Below, one piece after another: positions 1 to 7,351 of a DNA stretch of 9,749 nucleotides (position 1 is the first letter of the stretch; each line of letters starts with the position of its first letter). Position numbers and translations under genes: made by a program. The stretch is from REEB85 sp018971455. GTDB taxonomy: Bacteria > Pseudomonadota > Alphaproteobacteria > Acetobacterales > Acetobacteraceae. The stretch spans positions 1 to 9,749 of the forward strand of contig JAGWNT010000118.1 of NCBI GenBank assembly GCA_028871195.1, read 5' to 3'. The notes beneath the pieces are model-generated. The model saw only the letters and a program-made list of their open reading frames with translations. It ran no database searches and was not told the origin of the DNA.

Positions 1-107
1 AAATCGGTCGGCCATAATCCGATCTGCACGCTCTGGCGGTTGGACAGCGCGAAGAGCACGAGCAGCAGCACGAGCAGCGCAAACGGCGCGAGGACGAGCT
101 TGCGCAT
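1..107 (-). CDS. lapA: LapA/DUF1049-like inner-membrane protein, N-terminal fragment
   Basis: Only the first 35 codons and part of the next lie in the window; the gene continues past the left edge. The peptide begins MRKLVLAPFALLVLLLVLFA and then reads LSNRQSVQIGLWPTD. A short basic start is followed by one strongly hydrophobic segment (about residues 4-20) and then the SNRQ...GLWP pattern typical of lipopolysaccharide-assembly protein A domain (DUF1049) proteins, which are usually about 100 residues long and inner-membrane bound. The ATG lies 10 bases after the ihfB stop, so the two genes are very probably cotranscribed, and ihfB-lapA adjacency is common in alphaproteobacteria. No strong ribosome-binding site is visible in the short gap, so translational coupling is likely. 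The family is fairly clear from the N-terminus; the exact role in this organism is inferred only. Confidence 0.72.
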   Translation of the reverse strand, partial: MRKLVLAPFALLVLLLVLFALSNRQSVQIGLWPTD

Positions 108-117
108 CGCAAAAGCG

Positions 118-459
118 TCAGGCGGCGGAGGCGGCGCGGCGCGGCTTGCCGGCCGCGGCGTCGCCGCCCTCGGTCGGCCGGCCGCGATCGACCCGCTCGC
201 GCAGCTCCTTGCCGGCCTTGAAGAATGGCACGGCCTTCTCGTCCACCGGCACGGCCGCGCCGGTGCGCGGATTGCGCCCGGTGCGGGCGTTGCGCCGCTT
301 GATGGTGAAGGCGCCGAAGCCGCGCAGCTCGACGCGCTCGCCACGCGCCAGGGCGGCGGTGATTTCATTGAAGACGGTGGCCACGATCAGCTCGACATCG
401 CGGCTCAGCAGATGCGGATTTGCGGCGGACAGCTCGGCGATCAGCTCGGATTTGGTCAT
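118..459 (-). CDS. ihfB: Integration host factor subunit beta
   Basis: This 113-residue protein is one half of the IHF heterodimer, the nucleoid-associated protein that binds the DNA minor groove and bends it sharply. It starts MTKSELIAEL and contains PHLLSRDVE (16-23 region), the ELRGFGAF core (about 44-51), the minor-groove beta-arm GRNPRTG (61-67) with the intercalating proline at 64, and VPFFKAGKELRERV (77-90). These are IHF-beta signatures rather than HU. The last 23 residues form a Gly/Ala/Arg-rich tail beyond the usual ~94-residue core, as often seen in alphaproteobacteria. The frame is open 17 codons further upstream, but the chosen ATG has a good GGGAGGGG ribosome-binding site and matches the family N-terminus. 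It lies downstream of rpsA, as in many proteobacteria, and directly upstream of lapA. Confidence 0.95.
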   Translation of the reverse strand: MTKSELIAELSAANPHLLSRDVELIVATVFNEITAALARGERVELRGFGAFTIKRRNARTGRNPRTGAAVPVDEKAVPFFKAGKELRERVDRGRPTEGGDAAAGKPRRAASAA

Positions 460-489
460 GCACCCCTCCCGCGGGCGGCCCGCACCGGA

Positions 490-518
490 AAGCTGCCAGA
501 CCGTTTTCAAACCGTCAA
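490..518 (-). promoter_or_regulatory. Candidate sigma70 promoter for ihfB-lapA
   Basis: On the minus strand a TTGACG -35 box (513-518) is followed after 17 bases by CAGCTT (490-495), a weak -10. It sits in an unusually A/T-rich patch between the rpsA hairpin and ihfB, about 30 bases upstream of the ihfB start codon. The -35 is convincing, the -10 is poor. It would let ihfB-lapA be transcribed separately from rpsA. Confidence 0.35.
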
Positions 519-552
519 GATTAAGTCATTGAGGGGTAACGTTTTTTCTGAA

Positions 553-583
553 GCAGCCTCCGGCCGTGCCGGCCGGAGGCTGC
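553..583 (-). terminator. Perfect 13-bp hairpin after rpsA (terminator-like, no U tract)
   Basis: GCAGCCTCCGGCC is followed by a 5-base loop and its exact reverse complement. The hairpin begins about 15 bases after the rpsA stop codon. In the rpsA direction the stem is followed by TTCAGAAAAAAC, an A run instead of the U run of an intrinsic terminator, and the plus strand also has no U run after the stem. It may be a Rho-assisted terminator, an attenuator, or a 3'-end stabiliser of the rpsA mRNA. The structure is certain from the sequence, the function is not. Confidence 0.55.
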
Positions 584-597
584 GACAGATTTCGCGC

Positions 598-2316
<1,719 letters not shown>

Positions 2317-2392
2317 GAGTGCGGGTTCGTCCTTGCGCGGCGCGCGGCGCCGCTTGGTCTGCGCGCTCCCCTGGGAGAGGGAAACACGGCTT

Positions 2393-2453
2393 GCCCGCGC
2401 CGGGGCGCGGGCCGGGTTGATCATGATGTCCGAAGCGCGGGCCAGGGGCCCGC
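2393..2453 (-). promoter_or_regulatory. Two GC-rich hairpins in the rpsA leader
   Basis: Between cmk and rpsA (2317-2542) there is a long untranslated leader. It contains two strong hairpins: 2437-2453 (7-bp stem GCGGGCC, 3-base loop) and 2393-2412 (8-bp stem GCCCGCGC, 4-base loop). They lie about 120-137 and 77-96 bases upstream of the chosen start codon. In E. coli, S1 represses its own translation through structured leader hairpins; a similar role here is inferred only. In so GC-rich a genome some stems arise by chance. Confidence 0.4.
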
Positions 2454-2494
2454 AGGGTCGGCCGGGCAGCCGTTGCGGCCGCGCGTGACGCGGA

Positions 2495-2522
2495 GACATA
2501 CGCGTCGTTGCGGCGGAGTCAA
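2495..2522 (-). promoter_or_regulatory. Sigma70-type promoter for rpsA
   Basis: On the minus strand TTGACT (2517-2522) is followed after 16 bases by TATGTC (2495-2500). The -35 is good and the -10 keeps TAT. It starts about 20 bases after the cmk stop and would give a leader of about 170 bases. A GANTC site (2516-2520) overlaps the -35 box. Confidence 0.55.
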
Positions 2523-2542
2523 GTGAAAGCGCGGGTTTCGCC

Positions 2543-3163
2543 TCAGGCGTGCGGCGGGCGAAGGCGGGGCTCGACCAGCGCCAGGGCGGCGGCGAAGGCG
2601 GCGTCGGCGTCCAGTTCGGTGGTGTCCAGCGTGATGGCGTCGACGGCCGGGCGCAACGGCGCCGCAGCCCGGGCCTCGTCCACCGCGTCGCGCGCGCGCA
2701 GCTCGTCGGTGACGGTCGCCAGCTCGGCCGGCACGCCGCGGGCGCGCAGTTCGAGCCAGCGCCGGCGACCGCGCTCGGCGGTGCTGGCGGTTACGAAGAG
2801 TTTTGCCGTGGCGTCGGGGAAGATCACCGTGCCGATGTCGCGCCCGTCGAGCACGGCGCCGCGCTCGGCGCCGAAGCCGCGCTGGAAATCGAGCAGGGCG
2901 GCGCGCACGCCGGGATTGGCGGCGACGCGGCTGGCCGCCTCGTCGGCCTGCGGGCCGCGCAGATCGCCGCGTTGCAGGTCCTGCGGCGTCAGTGCCCGGG
3001 CGGCGGCCACCGGGTCGGGCTCGCCATCGAGCACGCGCCGGCCCACGGCGCGGTAGAGTAGCCCGGTGTCGAGATAGGGCAGCGCGAAATGCGCGGCGAG
3101 GCGGCGCGCCAGCGTGCCCTTGCCGGCCGCCGCCGGGCCGTCGATGGCGATGATGAGGCTCAT
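2543..3163 (-). CDS. cmk: Cytidylate kinase (CMP/dCMP kinase)
   Basis: This 206-residue cytosolic enzyme phosphorylates CMP and dCMP to the diphosphates with ATP, recycling CMP from RNA turnover and lipid synthesis. The N-terminal P-loop is IAIDGPAAAGKGT (5-17). DTGLLYRA (32-39) matches the family DTGxxYRA motif of the CMP-binding part. LDGRDIGTVIFPDA (105-118) is the near-invariant GRDIGTV-PDA block, and RARDAVDEARAAAPL (156-170) supplies the RD...R...PL residues; the usual DSxR reads DEAR here, a mild change. Length is slightly below the usual 210-230. The start ATG overlaps the aroA stop as ATGA, so the two are translationally coupled. The gene ends just before the rpsA promoter. The aroA-cmk-rpsA order is widespread in proteobacteria. 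Confidence 0.96.
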   Translation of the reverse strand: MSLIIAIDGPAAAGKGTLARRLAAHFALPYLDTGLLYRAVGRRVLDGEPDPVAAARALTPQDLQRGDLRGPQADEAASRVAANPGVRAALLDFQRGFGAERGAVLDGRDIGTVIFPDATAKLFVTASTAERGRRRWLELRARGVPAELATVTDELRARDAVDEARAAAPLRPAVDAITLDTTELDADAAFAAALALVEPRLRPPHA

Positions 3164-4509
3164 GCCGGCCGCAGCGCGTCGGCTCCCTCCATCGCCCCGT
3201 TCATCAGGGCGACGAAGCCGGGGAAGCTGGTGTCGATGAAGCTCGCATCATCCACCCCGACCGGGGTGGCGGCGGCGAGGCCGAGCACCATCGCACTCAT
3301 CGCCAGGCGGTGGTCCATATGGGTCTGCACCAGGCCGCCGCCGGCGGGCGGGCGGCCGGTGCCGTGCACGATCAGGTCGTCGCCCTCGATCTCGACCCGC
3401 GCGCCGTTGGCGCTCAGCATGGCGGCCGTCGCCGCGAGGCGGTCGCTCTCCTTCACCCGCAATTCGCCCAGGCCGCACATGCGCGTGGTGCCCTCGGCGC
3501 AGGCGGCGGCGACGGCGAGGATGGGGTATTCGTCGATCATGCTCGGCGCGCGCTCCCACGGCACGGTCACCGCGCGCAGCGGGGCGTGGCGCACCAGGAG
3601 GTCGCCGACCGGCTCGCCGCCGGCGAGGCGGGGCGCCTCCACGGTGATGTCGGCGCCCATCTCGCGCAGCGTGTCGAACAGGCCGCAGCGCAGCGGGTTG
3701 AGGCCGAGGCCGGTGATGCGCAGGGCGGAGCCGGGCACCAGCAGGGCGGCGACCAGCGGGAAGGCGGCCGAGGACGGGTCGCCCGGCACGGCGACGTCGG
3801 CCGCGTGCAGATGCGGCTGGCCGGCCAACGTGATCACCCGGCCGCGCCCGGCCTGCTCCACCGTCACCGTGGCGCCGAAATGGCGCAGCATGTTCTCGCT
3901 GTGGTCGCGCGTCGCCTCGGGCTCCTCGATGCGGGTGAGGCCGGGGGCGTTGAGGCCGCAGAGCAGAAGGGCGGATTTCACCTGCGCGGAGGGCACCGGC
4001 ACGCGGTACTCGATCGGCAGCGCCTCGGCAGCACCTTCGATCGCCAGCGGCAGCCGGCCGCCCTCGCGCCCGGTGAAGCGGGCGCCGCACAGGGCCAGCG
4101 GCGTGGTGACGCGGCGCATCGGCCGGCGGCGCAGGCTGGCATCGCCGGTCATCACGGCGAAGAGCGGGTGGCTCGCCAGGATGCCGGCGAGCAGGCGGGC
4201 GGCGGTGCCGGAATTGCCCATGTCGAGCACGTCCTCCGGCTCGACGAGGCCGCCGACGCCGCGCCCGGCGACGCGCCAGGTGCCGTCGGCGTCCTCGATC
4301 ACCTCGGCCCCGAGGGCGCGCATGGCGGCGGCCGTGCGCAGCACGTCCTCGCCCTCCAGCAGGCCGGTGATGCGGGTCTGCCCGATGGCGAGGGCGCCGA
4401 ACATGAGGGCGCGATGGCTGATGGATTTATCGCCGGGCACGCGCAGCGAACCGGCGAGCGGCGCCGTGGCGCGGGTGGCGAGAAAGGGTCTGGTCGCGGA
4501 TGCGTGCAT
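3160..4509 (-). CDS. aroA: 3-phosphoshikimate 1-carboxyvinyltransferase (EPSP synthase)
   Basis: This 449-residue enzyme condenses shikimate-3-phosphate with phosphoenolpyruvate, the sixth step of the shikimate pathway to aromatic amino acids. Motifs visible: VPGDKSISHRAL (24-35), MGNSGTAARLL (97-107), GDASLRRRPM (122-131), SAQVKSALLL (174-183), RDHSENML (201-208), VPGDPSSAAF (241-250), SMIDEYPI with the catalytic Asp/Glu pair (323-330), LRVKESDRL (350-358), and a C-terminal DHRLAMS (399-405). GDKS, RDHSE and SAQxK are three of the four class II (CP4-like) marks; the fourth, N-x-T-R, reads NPLR (271-274). Gly101 occupies the place of the CP4 alanine tied to glyphosate tolerance, so that feature is absent. 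The start has no Shine-Dalgarno sequence upstream (GCGCCCGCC before ATG), so a leaderless message is possible. cmk follows with an ATGA overlap. Confidence 0.97.
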   Translation of the reverse strand: MHASATRPFLATRATAPLAGSLRVPGDKSISHRALMFGALAIGQTRITGLLEGEDVLRTAAAMRALGAEVIEDADGTWRVAGRGVGGLVEPEDVLDMGNSGTAARLLAGILASHPLFAVMTGDASLRRRPMRRVTTPLALCGARFTGREGGRLPLAIEGAAEALPIEYRVPVPSAQVKSALLLCGLNAPGLTRIEEPEATRDHSENMLRHFGATVTVEQAGRGRVITLAGQPHLHAADVAVPGDPSSAAFPLVAALLVPGSALRITGLGLNPLRCGLFDTLREMGADITVEAPRLAGGEPVGDLLVRHAPLRAVTVPWERAPSMIDEYPILAVAAACAEGTTRMCGLGELRVKESDRLAATAAMLSANGARVEIEGDDLIVHGTGRPPAGGGLVQTHMDHRLAMSAMVLGLAAATPVGVDDASFIDTSFPGFVALMNGAMEGADALRPA

Positions 4510-4517
4510 GGCGGGCG

Positions 4518-4545
4518 CTTAGCATGCCGCCCGCCCGTTTGACAG
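4518..4545 (-). promoter_or_regulatory. Candidate promoter for aroA-cmk, close to the start codon
   Basis: On the minus strand CTGTCA (4540-4545) is followed after 16 bases by GCTAAG (4518-4523), with the aroA ATG only 8 bases further. Both boxes are imperfect (4 of 6 and 3 of 6 consensus positions). If real, transcription would start at or within a base or two of the start codon, which fits the lack of a ribosome-binding site. The -35 overlaps that of the divergent gene. Confidence 0.3.
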
Positions 4546-4567
4546 GAGGGCACGGCAATGGCATGGG
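4539..4567 (+). promoter_or_regulatory. Candidate promoter for the TIGR02300 gene
   Basis: A perfect TTGACA (4539-4544) lies in the divergent gap upstream of the TIGR02300 gene. At 17-base spacing the -10 is only CATGGG (4562-4567), which is weak. It would give a leader of about 50 bases, with GAGG as ribosome-binding site ahead of the ATG at 4625. Confidence 0.35.
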
Positions 4568-4624
4568 GCGCGCCCTCCGGTCCGTGCAGGTTGTCGCGGC
4601 CGGCCAACCTCCGCGAGGCGATCG

Positions 4625-4954
4625 ATGGCCAAGCCCGAACTCGGCACCAAACGCATCTGTGTCGCTTGCAGCGCGCATTTCTACGATCTGCGGCGCAACC
4701 CCGCGACGTGCCCCAAATGCGCGACCGAACAGCCGCCGGAGCAGCCCCGGTTGCGGCGCGCGCCCGGCAATGTCGCCGAGGATCGGCGACGGCCGAAGGT
4801 CGCCGCGGTGCCAGGGCTCGAGGATGTCGAGGTCGAGGTCGAGACCGCCGACGAGGAGAGCGAGGAGGATGTCCTGGAGGACACCTCCGATCTCGAGGAC
4901 GGCGCCGATGCGATCGTCGAGGTCGAGCCCGAGGGTGGCGAGGAAGAGCGCTGA
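4625..4954 (+). CDS. TIGR02300 (FYDLN acid domain) zinc-ribbon protein
   Basis: This 109-residue protein belongs to a small alphaproteobacterial family named for its FYDLN-like motif and acidic tail; no biochemical role is established to my knowledge. The N-terminal half holds CVAC (Cys12, Cys15), FYDL (19-22) and CPKC (Cys29, Cys32), a four-cysteine zinc ribbon. A short basic stretch (about 41-58, RLRR and DRRRPK) follows, and from about 66 to 109 the protein is almost continuously Asp/Glu, probably disordered. The start follows a GAGG eight bases upstream and gives MAKPELGTKR, the family N-terminus. It is divergent from aroA, its usual neighbour. Part of the tail is written by three tandem GTCGAG hexamers (4826-4843). 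Family assignment is confident; a nucleic-acid or RNA polymerase-related role would be a guess. Confidence 0.9.
   Translation: MAKPELGTKRICVACSAHFYDLRRNPATCPKCATEQPPEQPRLRRAPGNVAEDRRRPKVAAVPGLEDVEVEVETADEESEEDVLEDTSDLEDGADAIVEVEPEGGEEER
4826..4843 (+). repeat. Three tandem GTCGAG hexamers in the acidic tail
   Basis: GTCGAG is repeated three times head to tail inside the TIGR02300 gene and encodes Val-Glu-Val-Glu-Val-Glu. Hexamer slippage here would lengthen or shorten the acidic tail in frame. Confidence 0.7.
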
Positions 4955-5009
4955 GCCGAGGCGGTTTCATCCGGCCCGGCGAGTCCATCGGGTCGGATCG
5001 GACGCTGCT

Positions 5010-6308
5010 CTAGGCGCCGCCGCCGTCTGACCCGTCGCGCGGCGGCTTGTCGCGCGGGCCGGCGGCGAGACCGCGGCCGCGGCCGATGACGGTGACGCCG
5101 AAGCGGCCGCGCAAGGCGTCGATCGCGGCCTGTGCGGCGCGCAGGCGGGGCCCGGCGGGGTCGGCGAGGTCGGGCGGGTCGGCCTGGCCTGCCGGCAGCA
5201 GGGCCGCGGCGCCGATGCCGATCAGCCGATAGGAGGTGCCGTCGAGCTCGCGGGCGAGCAGGGTTGCGGCGGCCGCGAAAAGCCGGTCCGGCAGCATGGT
5301 CGGGCTGGCCAGGCGCTGGGTGCGGGTGCGGCTGGCGAAAGCGCTGGTCTTGAGCTTCAGCACCACGCCGCCGGCGCAAAACCCTTCCGCCTTGAGCCGG
5401 CGCGCGAGTTTCTCGGCGAGCGGCCAGAGCGCGTGCTCGAGGCCCGCGCGGTCCGAGAGGTCGGCGGCGAAGGTGGTTTCGGCGCTGATCGACTTGGTGG
5501 CGCGGGCCGGATCGACGATGCGCGCATCCACGCCGCGGGCGCGGGCGGCGAGGGCCGGGCCGTCCTCGCCGAGGCGGGCGCGGGCGATGCGTGCATCCAG
5601 CGCCGCCAGCTGGCCGAGCCGGGTGATGCCCATCGCCTGCAGCCGGGCGGCGAGCGCCGGGCCGATGCCGGGCAGCAGGCGCACCGATTGCGGGGCGAGC
5701 AGGGCGGGCGCCTCGGCGCCGATGACGCAGAAGCCGCGCGGCTTGTCGCGCCCGGCGGCGATCTTGGCGAGCAGCCGGTTGGCGGCGAGGCCGATCGAGA
5801 CGGTGATGCCGAGGCGGCGCTCGACCTCGTTGGCGAAGCGGGCCAGCACGGTGGCCGGCGGCGCGCCGTGCAGCGCCTCGGTGCCGGCGAGGTCGAGCAC
5901 CGCCTCGTCGACGGAGAGCGGCTGGACGAGCGGCGTGAGGGTTCCCATCAGCGCGCGCATGTCCTTGGCGACGGCGTTGTATTTGGCGAAATCGGGGCGG
6001 ATCACCACCGCGTCCGGGCAGGCCTTGAGCGCCTGGAACATCGGCATGGCGCTGTGCACGCCGCTGAGGCGGGCGATGTAGCAGGCGGTGGTCACCACCC
6101 CGCGCACGCCGCCGCCGACGATGACGGGGCTTGCGGCGAGTTCGGGGCGGTCGCGTTTTTCGACGCTGGCGTAGAAGGCGTCGCAATCGACATGGGCGAT
6201 GTGCAGCGTGAACAATTCGTCGTGGCGGACCAGGCGGCGGCCGCCGCAGCTGACGCAGACCGGGCCCGCCCCCGGATCGCCCCCGCAATCGCGGCAGAGG
6301 GCGGGCAT
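5010..6308 (-). CDS. dinB: DNA polymerase IV (Y-family), alphaproteobacterial type with N-terminal zinc ribbon
   Basis: This 432-residue translesion polymerase extends primers across damaged bases without proofreading. An N-terminal C-x2-C...C-x2-C ribbon (Cys5, Cys8, Cys18, Cys21) precedes the polymerase, as in many alphaproteobacterial DinB proteins. Catalytic acids are Asp41 (HVDCDAFYASVE) and Asp134-Glu135 (LSVDEA); Tyr46 is the likely steric gate. GVHSAM (83-88) has His where most DinB have Arg. ANRLLAKIA...KPRG (176-191) and the helix-hairpin-helix LLPGIGPALAARL (211-223) follow, then the little-finger domain with SAETTF (275-280) and VVLKLKT (315-321). The protein ends in a Gly/Pro/Arg/Asp-rich tail of about 20 residues, and no canonical QLxLF clamp motif is visible. 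The frame is open far upstream to 6761, but that part is a mak shadow; the ATG at 6308 gives the family N-terminus. It starts 2 bases after the mak stop and is very likely coupled to it. Confidence 0.95.
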   Translation of the reverse strand: MPALCRDCGGDPGAGPVCVSCGGRRLVRHDELFTLHIAHVDCDAFYASVEKRDRPELAASPVIVGGGVRGVVTTACYIARLSGVHSAMPMFQALKACPDAVVIRPDFAKYNAVAKDMRALMGTLTPLVQPLSVDEAVLDLAGTEALHGAPPATVLARFANEVERRLGITVSIGLAANRLLAKIAAGRDKPRGFCVIGAEAPALLAPQSVRLLPGIGPALAARLQAMGITRLGQLAALDARIARARLGEDGPALAARARGVDARIVDPARATKSISAETTFAADLSDRAGLEHALWPLAEKLARRLKAEGFCAGGVVLKLKTSAFASRTRTQRLASPTMLPDRLFAAAATLLARELDGTSYRLIGIGAAALLPAGQADPPDLADPAGPRLRAAQAAIDALRGRFGVTVIGRGRGLAAGPRDKPPRDGSDGGGA

Positions 6309-6310
6309 GC

Positions 6311-7249
6311 TCAGCCGGTCTGCGGCGCGTCGGGCGGCGGCCACAGCCAGGCCGCACCGCGCACGCCGGAGGAATCGCCGTGCTTGTTGCGCACCACCGG
6401 CGTCCGCACGAAATCGGAAAACACGTGCGGCGCCATCAGGCGGGGCAGGTCGGTGTAGAGGTGGACCATGTTCGACAGCCCGCCGCCGAGCACGATGATG
6501 TCGGGGTCGATGATGTCGGTGATGACCGCGAGGCCCCGGGCCATGCGGTCGGCGTGGCGGTCGAGTGCGGCACGGGCGGCGGCGTCGCCGGCGGCGGCGC
6601 GGGCGGGCAGGGCGCTGGCGTCGCGCGCCTCCGGCCCGTCGCAGTCGCGCGCGAGGCCCGGGCCGGCGAGCAGGGTCTCCAGGCAGTTGTAGCGGCCGCA
6701 CCAGCAGCGCGGGCCGGGCAGCTCCTCCGGGCGGGCCCAGGGCAGCGGGGTGTGACCCCATTCGCCGGCGATGCGGTGGCGGCCCGACAGCACCTTGCCG
6801 TCGAAGACGATGCCGCCGCCGCAGCCGGTGCCGATGATGACGCCGAAGACCACGCGCTGGCCGGCGCCGGCGCCGTCGGCGGCCTCGCTGAGGGCGAAGC
6901 AGTTGGCGTCGTTCTCCACCCGCACCGGGCGGCCGAGGGCGGCGGCGAGGTCGCGGTCGAACGGGTTGCCGTTGAGGGCGATGGAGTTGGCGTTCTTCAC
7001 CAGCCCGGTCAGCGGGCTGATCACCCCGGGGATGCCGATGCCGACGCTGCCGCGCCCGCCGAGCTCCTGCTCGATGGCTCGGACCATGTCGGCGATGCCG
7101 CGCACCGAGGCCTCGTAGCCCGGCGGCGTGGGCACGCGGCGGCGACCGCGCAGCCCGCCATCCGCCGCCCCCCCCGGCACCAGAGCCGCGATTTCCGTCT
7201 TGGTACCGCCGAGGTCGATGCCGATGCGGAAATCATAGGGGTCCTGCAT
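6311..7249 (-). CDS. mak: ROK-family sugar kinase, fructokinase Mak-like
   Basis: This 312-residue cytosolic kinase phosphorylates a hexose with ATP, probably fructose to fructose-6-phosphate (manno(fructo)kinase) or a related sugar. The N-terminal phosphate-binding motif is GIDLGGTKTE (10-19). VGIGIPGVISPLTGLVKNAN (69-88) follows, then the catalytic Asp114 in ENDANC, VIIGTGCGGG (137-146), GEWGHTPLPW (162-171), and the zinc site His166 plus CWCGRYNC (Cys182, 184, 189). The usual Gly before the last Cys is Asn. The end KHGDSSGVRGAAWLWP (289-304) matches E. coli Mak as I recall it, as do most motifs, so Mak is preferred over NagK or NanK. The ATG at 7249 has no Shine-Dalgarno sequence but a promoter ends 6 bases upstream, suggesting a leaderless message. 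dinB follows after 2 bases; tusA is divergent. Confidence 0.85.
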   Translation of the reverse strand: MQDPYDFRIGIDLGGTKTEIAALVPGGAADGGLRGRRRVPTPPGYEASVRGIADMVRAIEQELGGRGSVGIGIPGVISPLTGLVKNANSIALNGNPFDRDLAAALGRPVRVENDANCFALSEAADGAGAGQRVVFGVIIGTGCGGGIVFDGKVLSGRHRIAGEWGHTPLPWARPEELPGPRCWCGRYNCLETLLAGPGLARDCDGPEARDASALPARAAAGDAAARAALDRHADRMARGLAVITDIIDPDIIVLGGGLSNMVHLYTDLPRLMAPHVFSDFVRTPVVRNKHGDSSGVRGAAWLWPPPDAPQTG

Positions 7250-7255
7250 GGCGCC

Positions 7256-7284
7256 ATTCTGCCGGTTCGCTAGGAGTCACTCAA
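7256..7284 (-). promoter_or_regulatory. Promoter for mak-dinB abutting the start codon
   Basis: On the minus strand TTGAGT (7279-7284) is followed after 17 bases by CAGAAT (7256-7261), each matching 4 of 6 consensus positions. Only 6 bases separate the -10 from the mak ATG, so the predicted first transcribed base is at the start codon itself. A GANTC site (7274-7278) directly follows the -35. Confidence 0.45.
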
Positions 7285-7315
7285 GCAACGCTTCAGCGGC
7301 GCTTCGCGCGGGGCA

Positions 7316-7345
7316 TTGCTCAGGCGCCGCCGTGCGACGCAGAGT
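7316..7345 (+). promoter_or_regulatory. Weak candidate promoter for tusA
   Basis: TTGCTC (7316-7321) lies 18 bases before CAGAGT (7340-7345), which stands in the same place relative to the tusA ATG as the mak -10 does to its own. Both boxes match only 3 of 6 consensus positions. The argument rests mainly on the symmetry with mak. Confidence 0.22.
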
Positions 7346-7351
7346 GGCGCC

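Noticed and set aside
2317..2499. In-frame upstream extension of rpsA, including an ATG near 2424 followed by AACCCGGCC
   Set aside because: No ribosome-binding site, no S1 similarity, and the predicted promoter -10 lies at its far end. It fits an untranslated leader better.
3310..4542. Open frame of about 410 codons on the plus strand opposite aroA
   Set aside because: Antisense shadow of aroA with Gly/Ala/His/Gln-rich composition and no motif.
4510..4624. Search for a tRNA-Ala, which I recall beside TIGR02300 and aroA in some relatives
   Set aside because: No cloverleaf, TTC-loop or CCA-adjacent acceptor pattern is visible in this gap or in 4955-5009.
4955..5009. Imperfect hairpin (GTCC-ATC paired with GAT-c-GGAC, 4983-5003 region) in the convergent gap between TIGR02300 and dinB
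   Set aside because: Only seven pairs with a bulge and no U run on either side. Not enough to call a terminator.
6309..6761. N-terminal extension of the dinB frame by 151 codons
   Set aside because: It overlaps mak in another frame and encodes Arg/Pro-rich sequence. The DinB zinc ribbon and family N-terminus begin at 6308.
6380..7273. Open frame of about 297 codons on the plus strand opposite mak
   Set aside because: Antisense shadow with Ala/Val/Gly/Asp-rich repeats of codons. mak has full catalytic and zinc motifs on the other strand.
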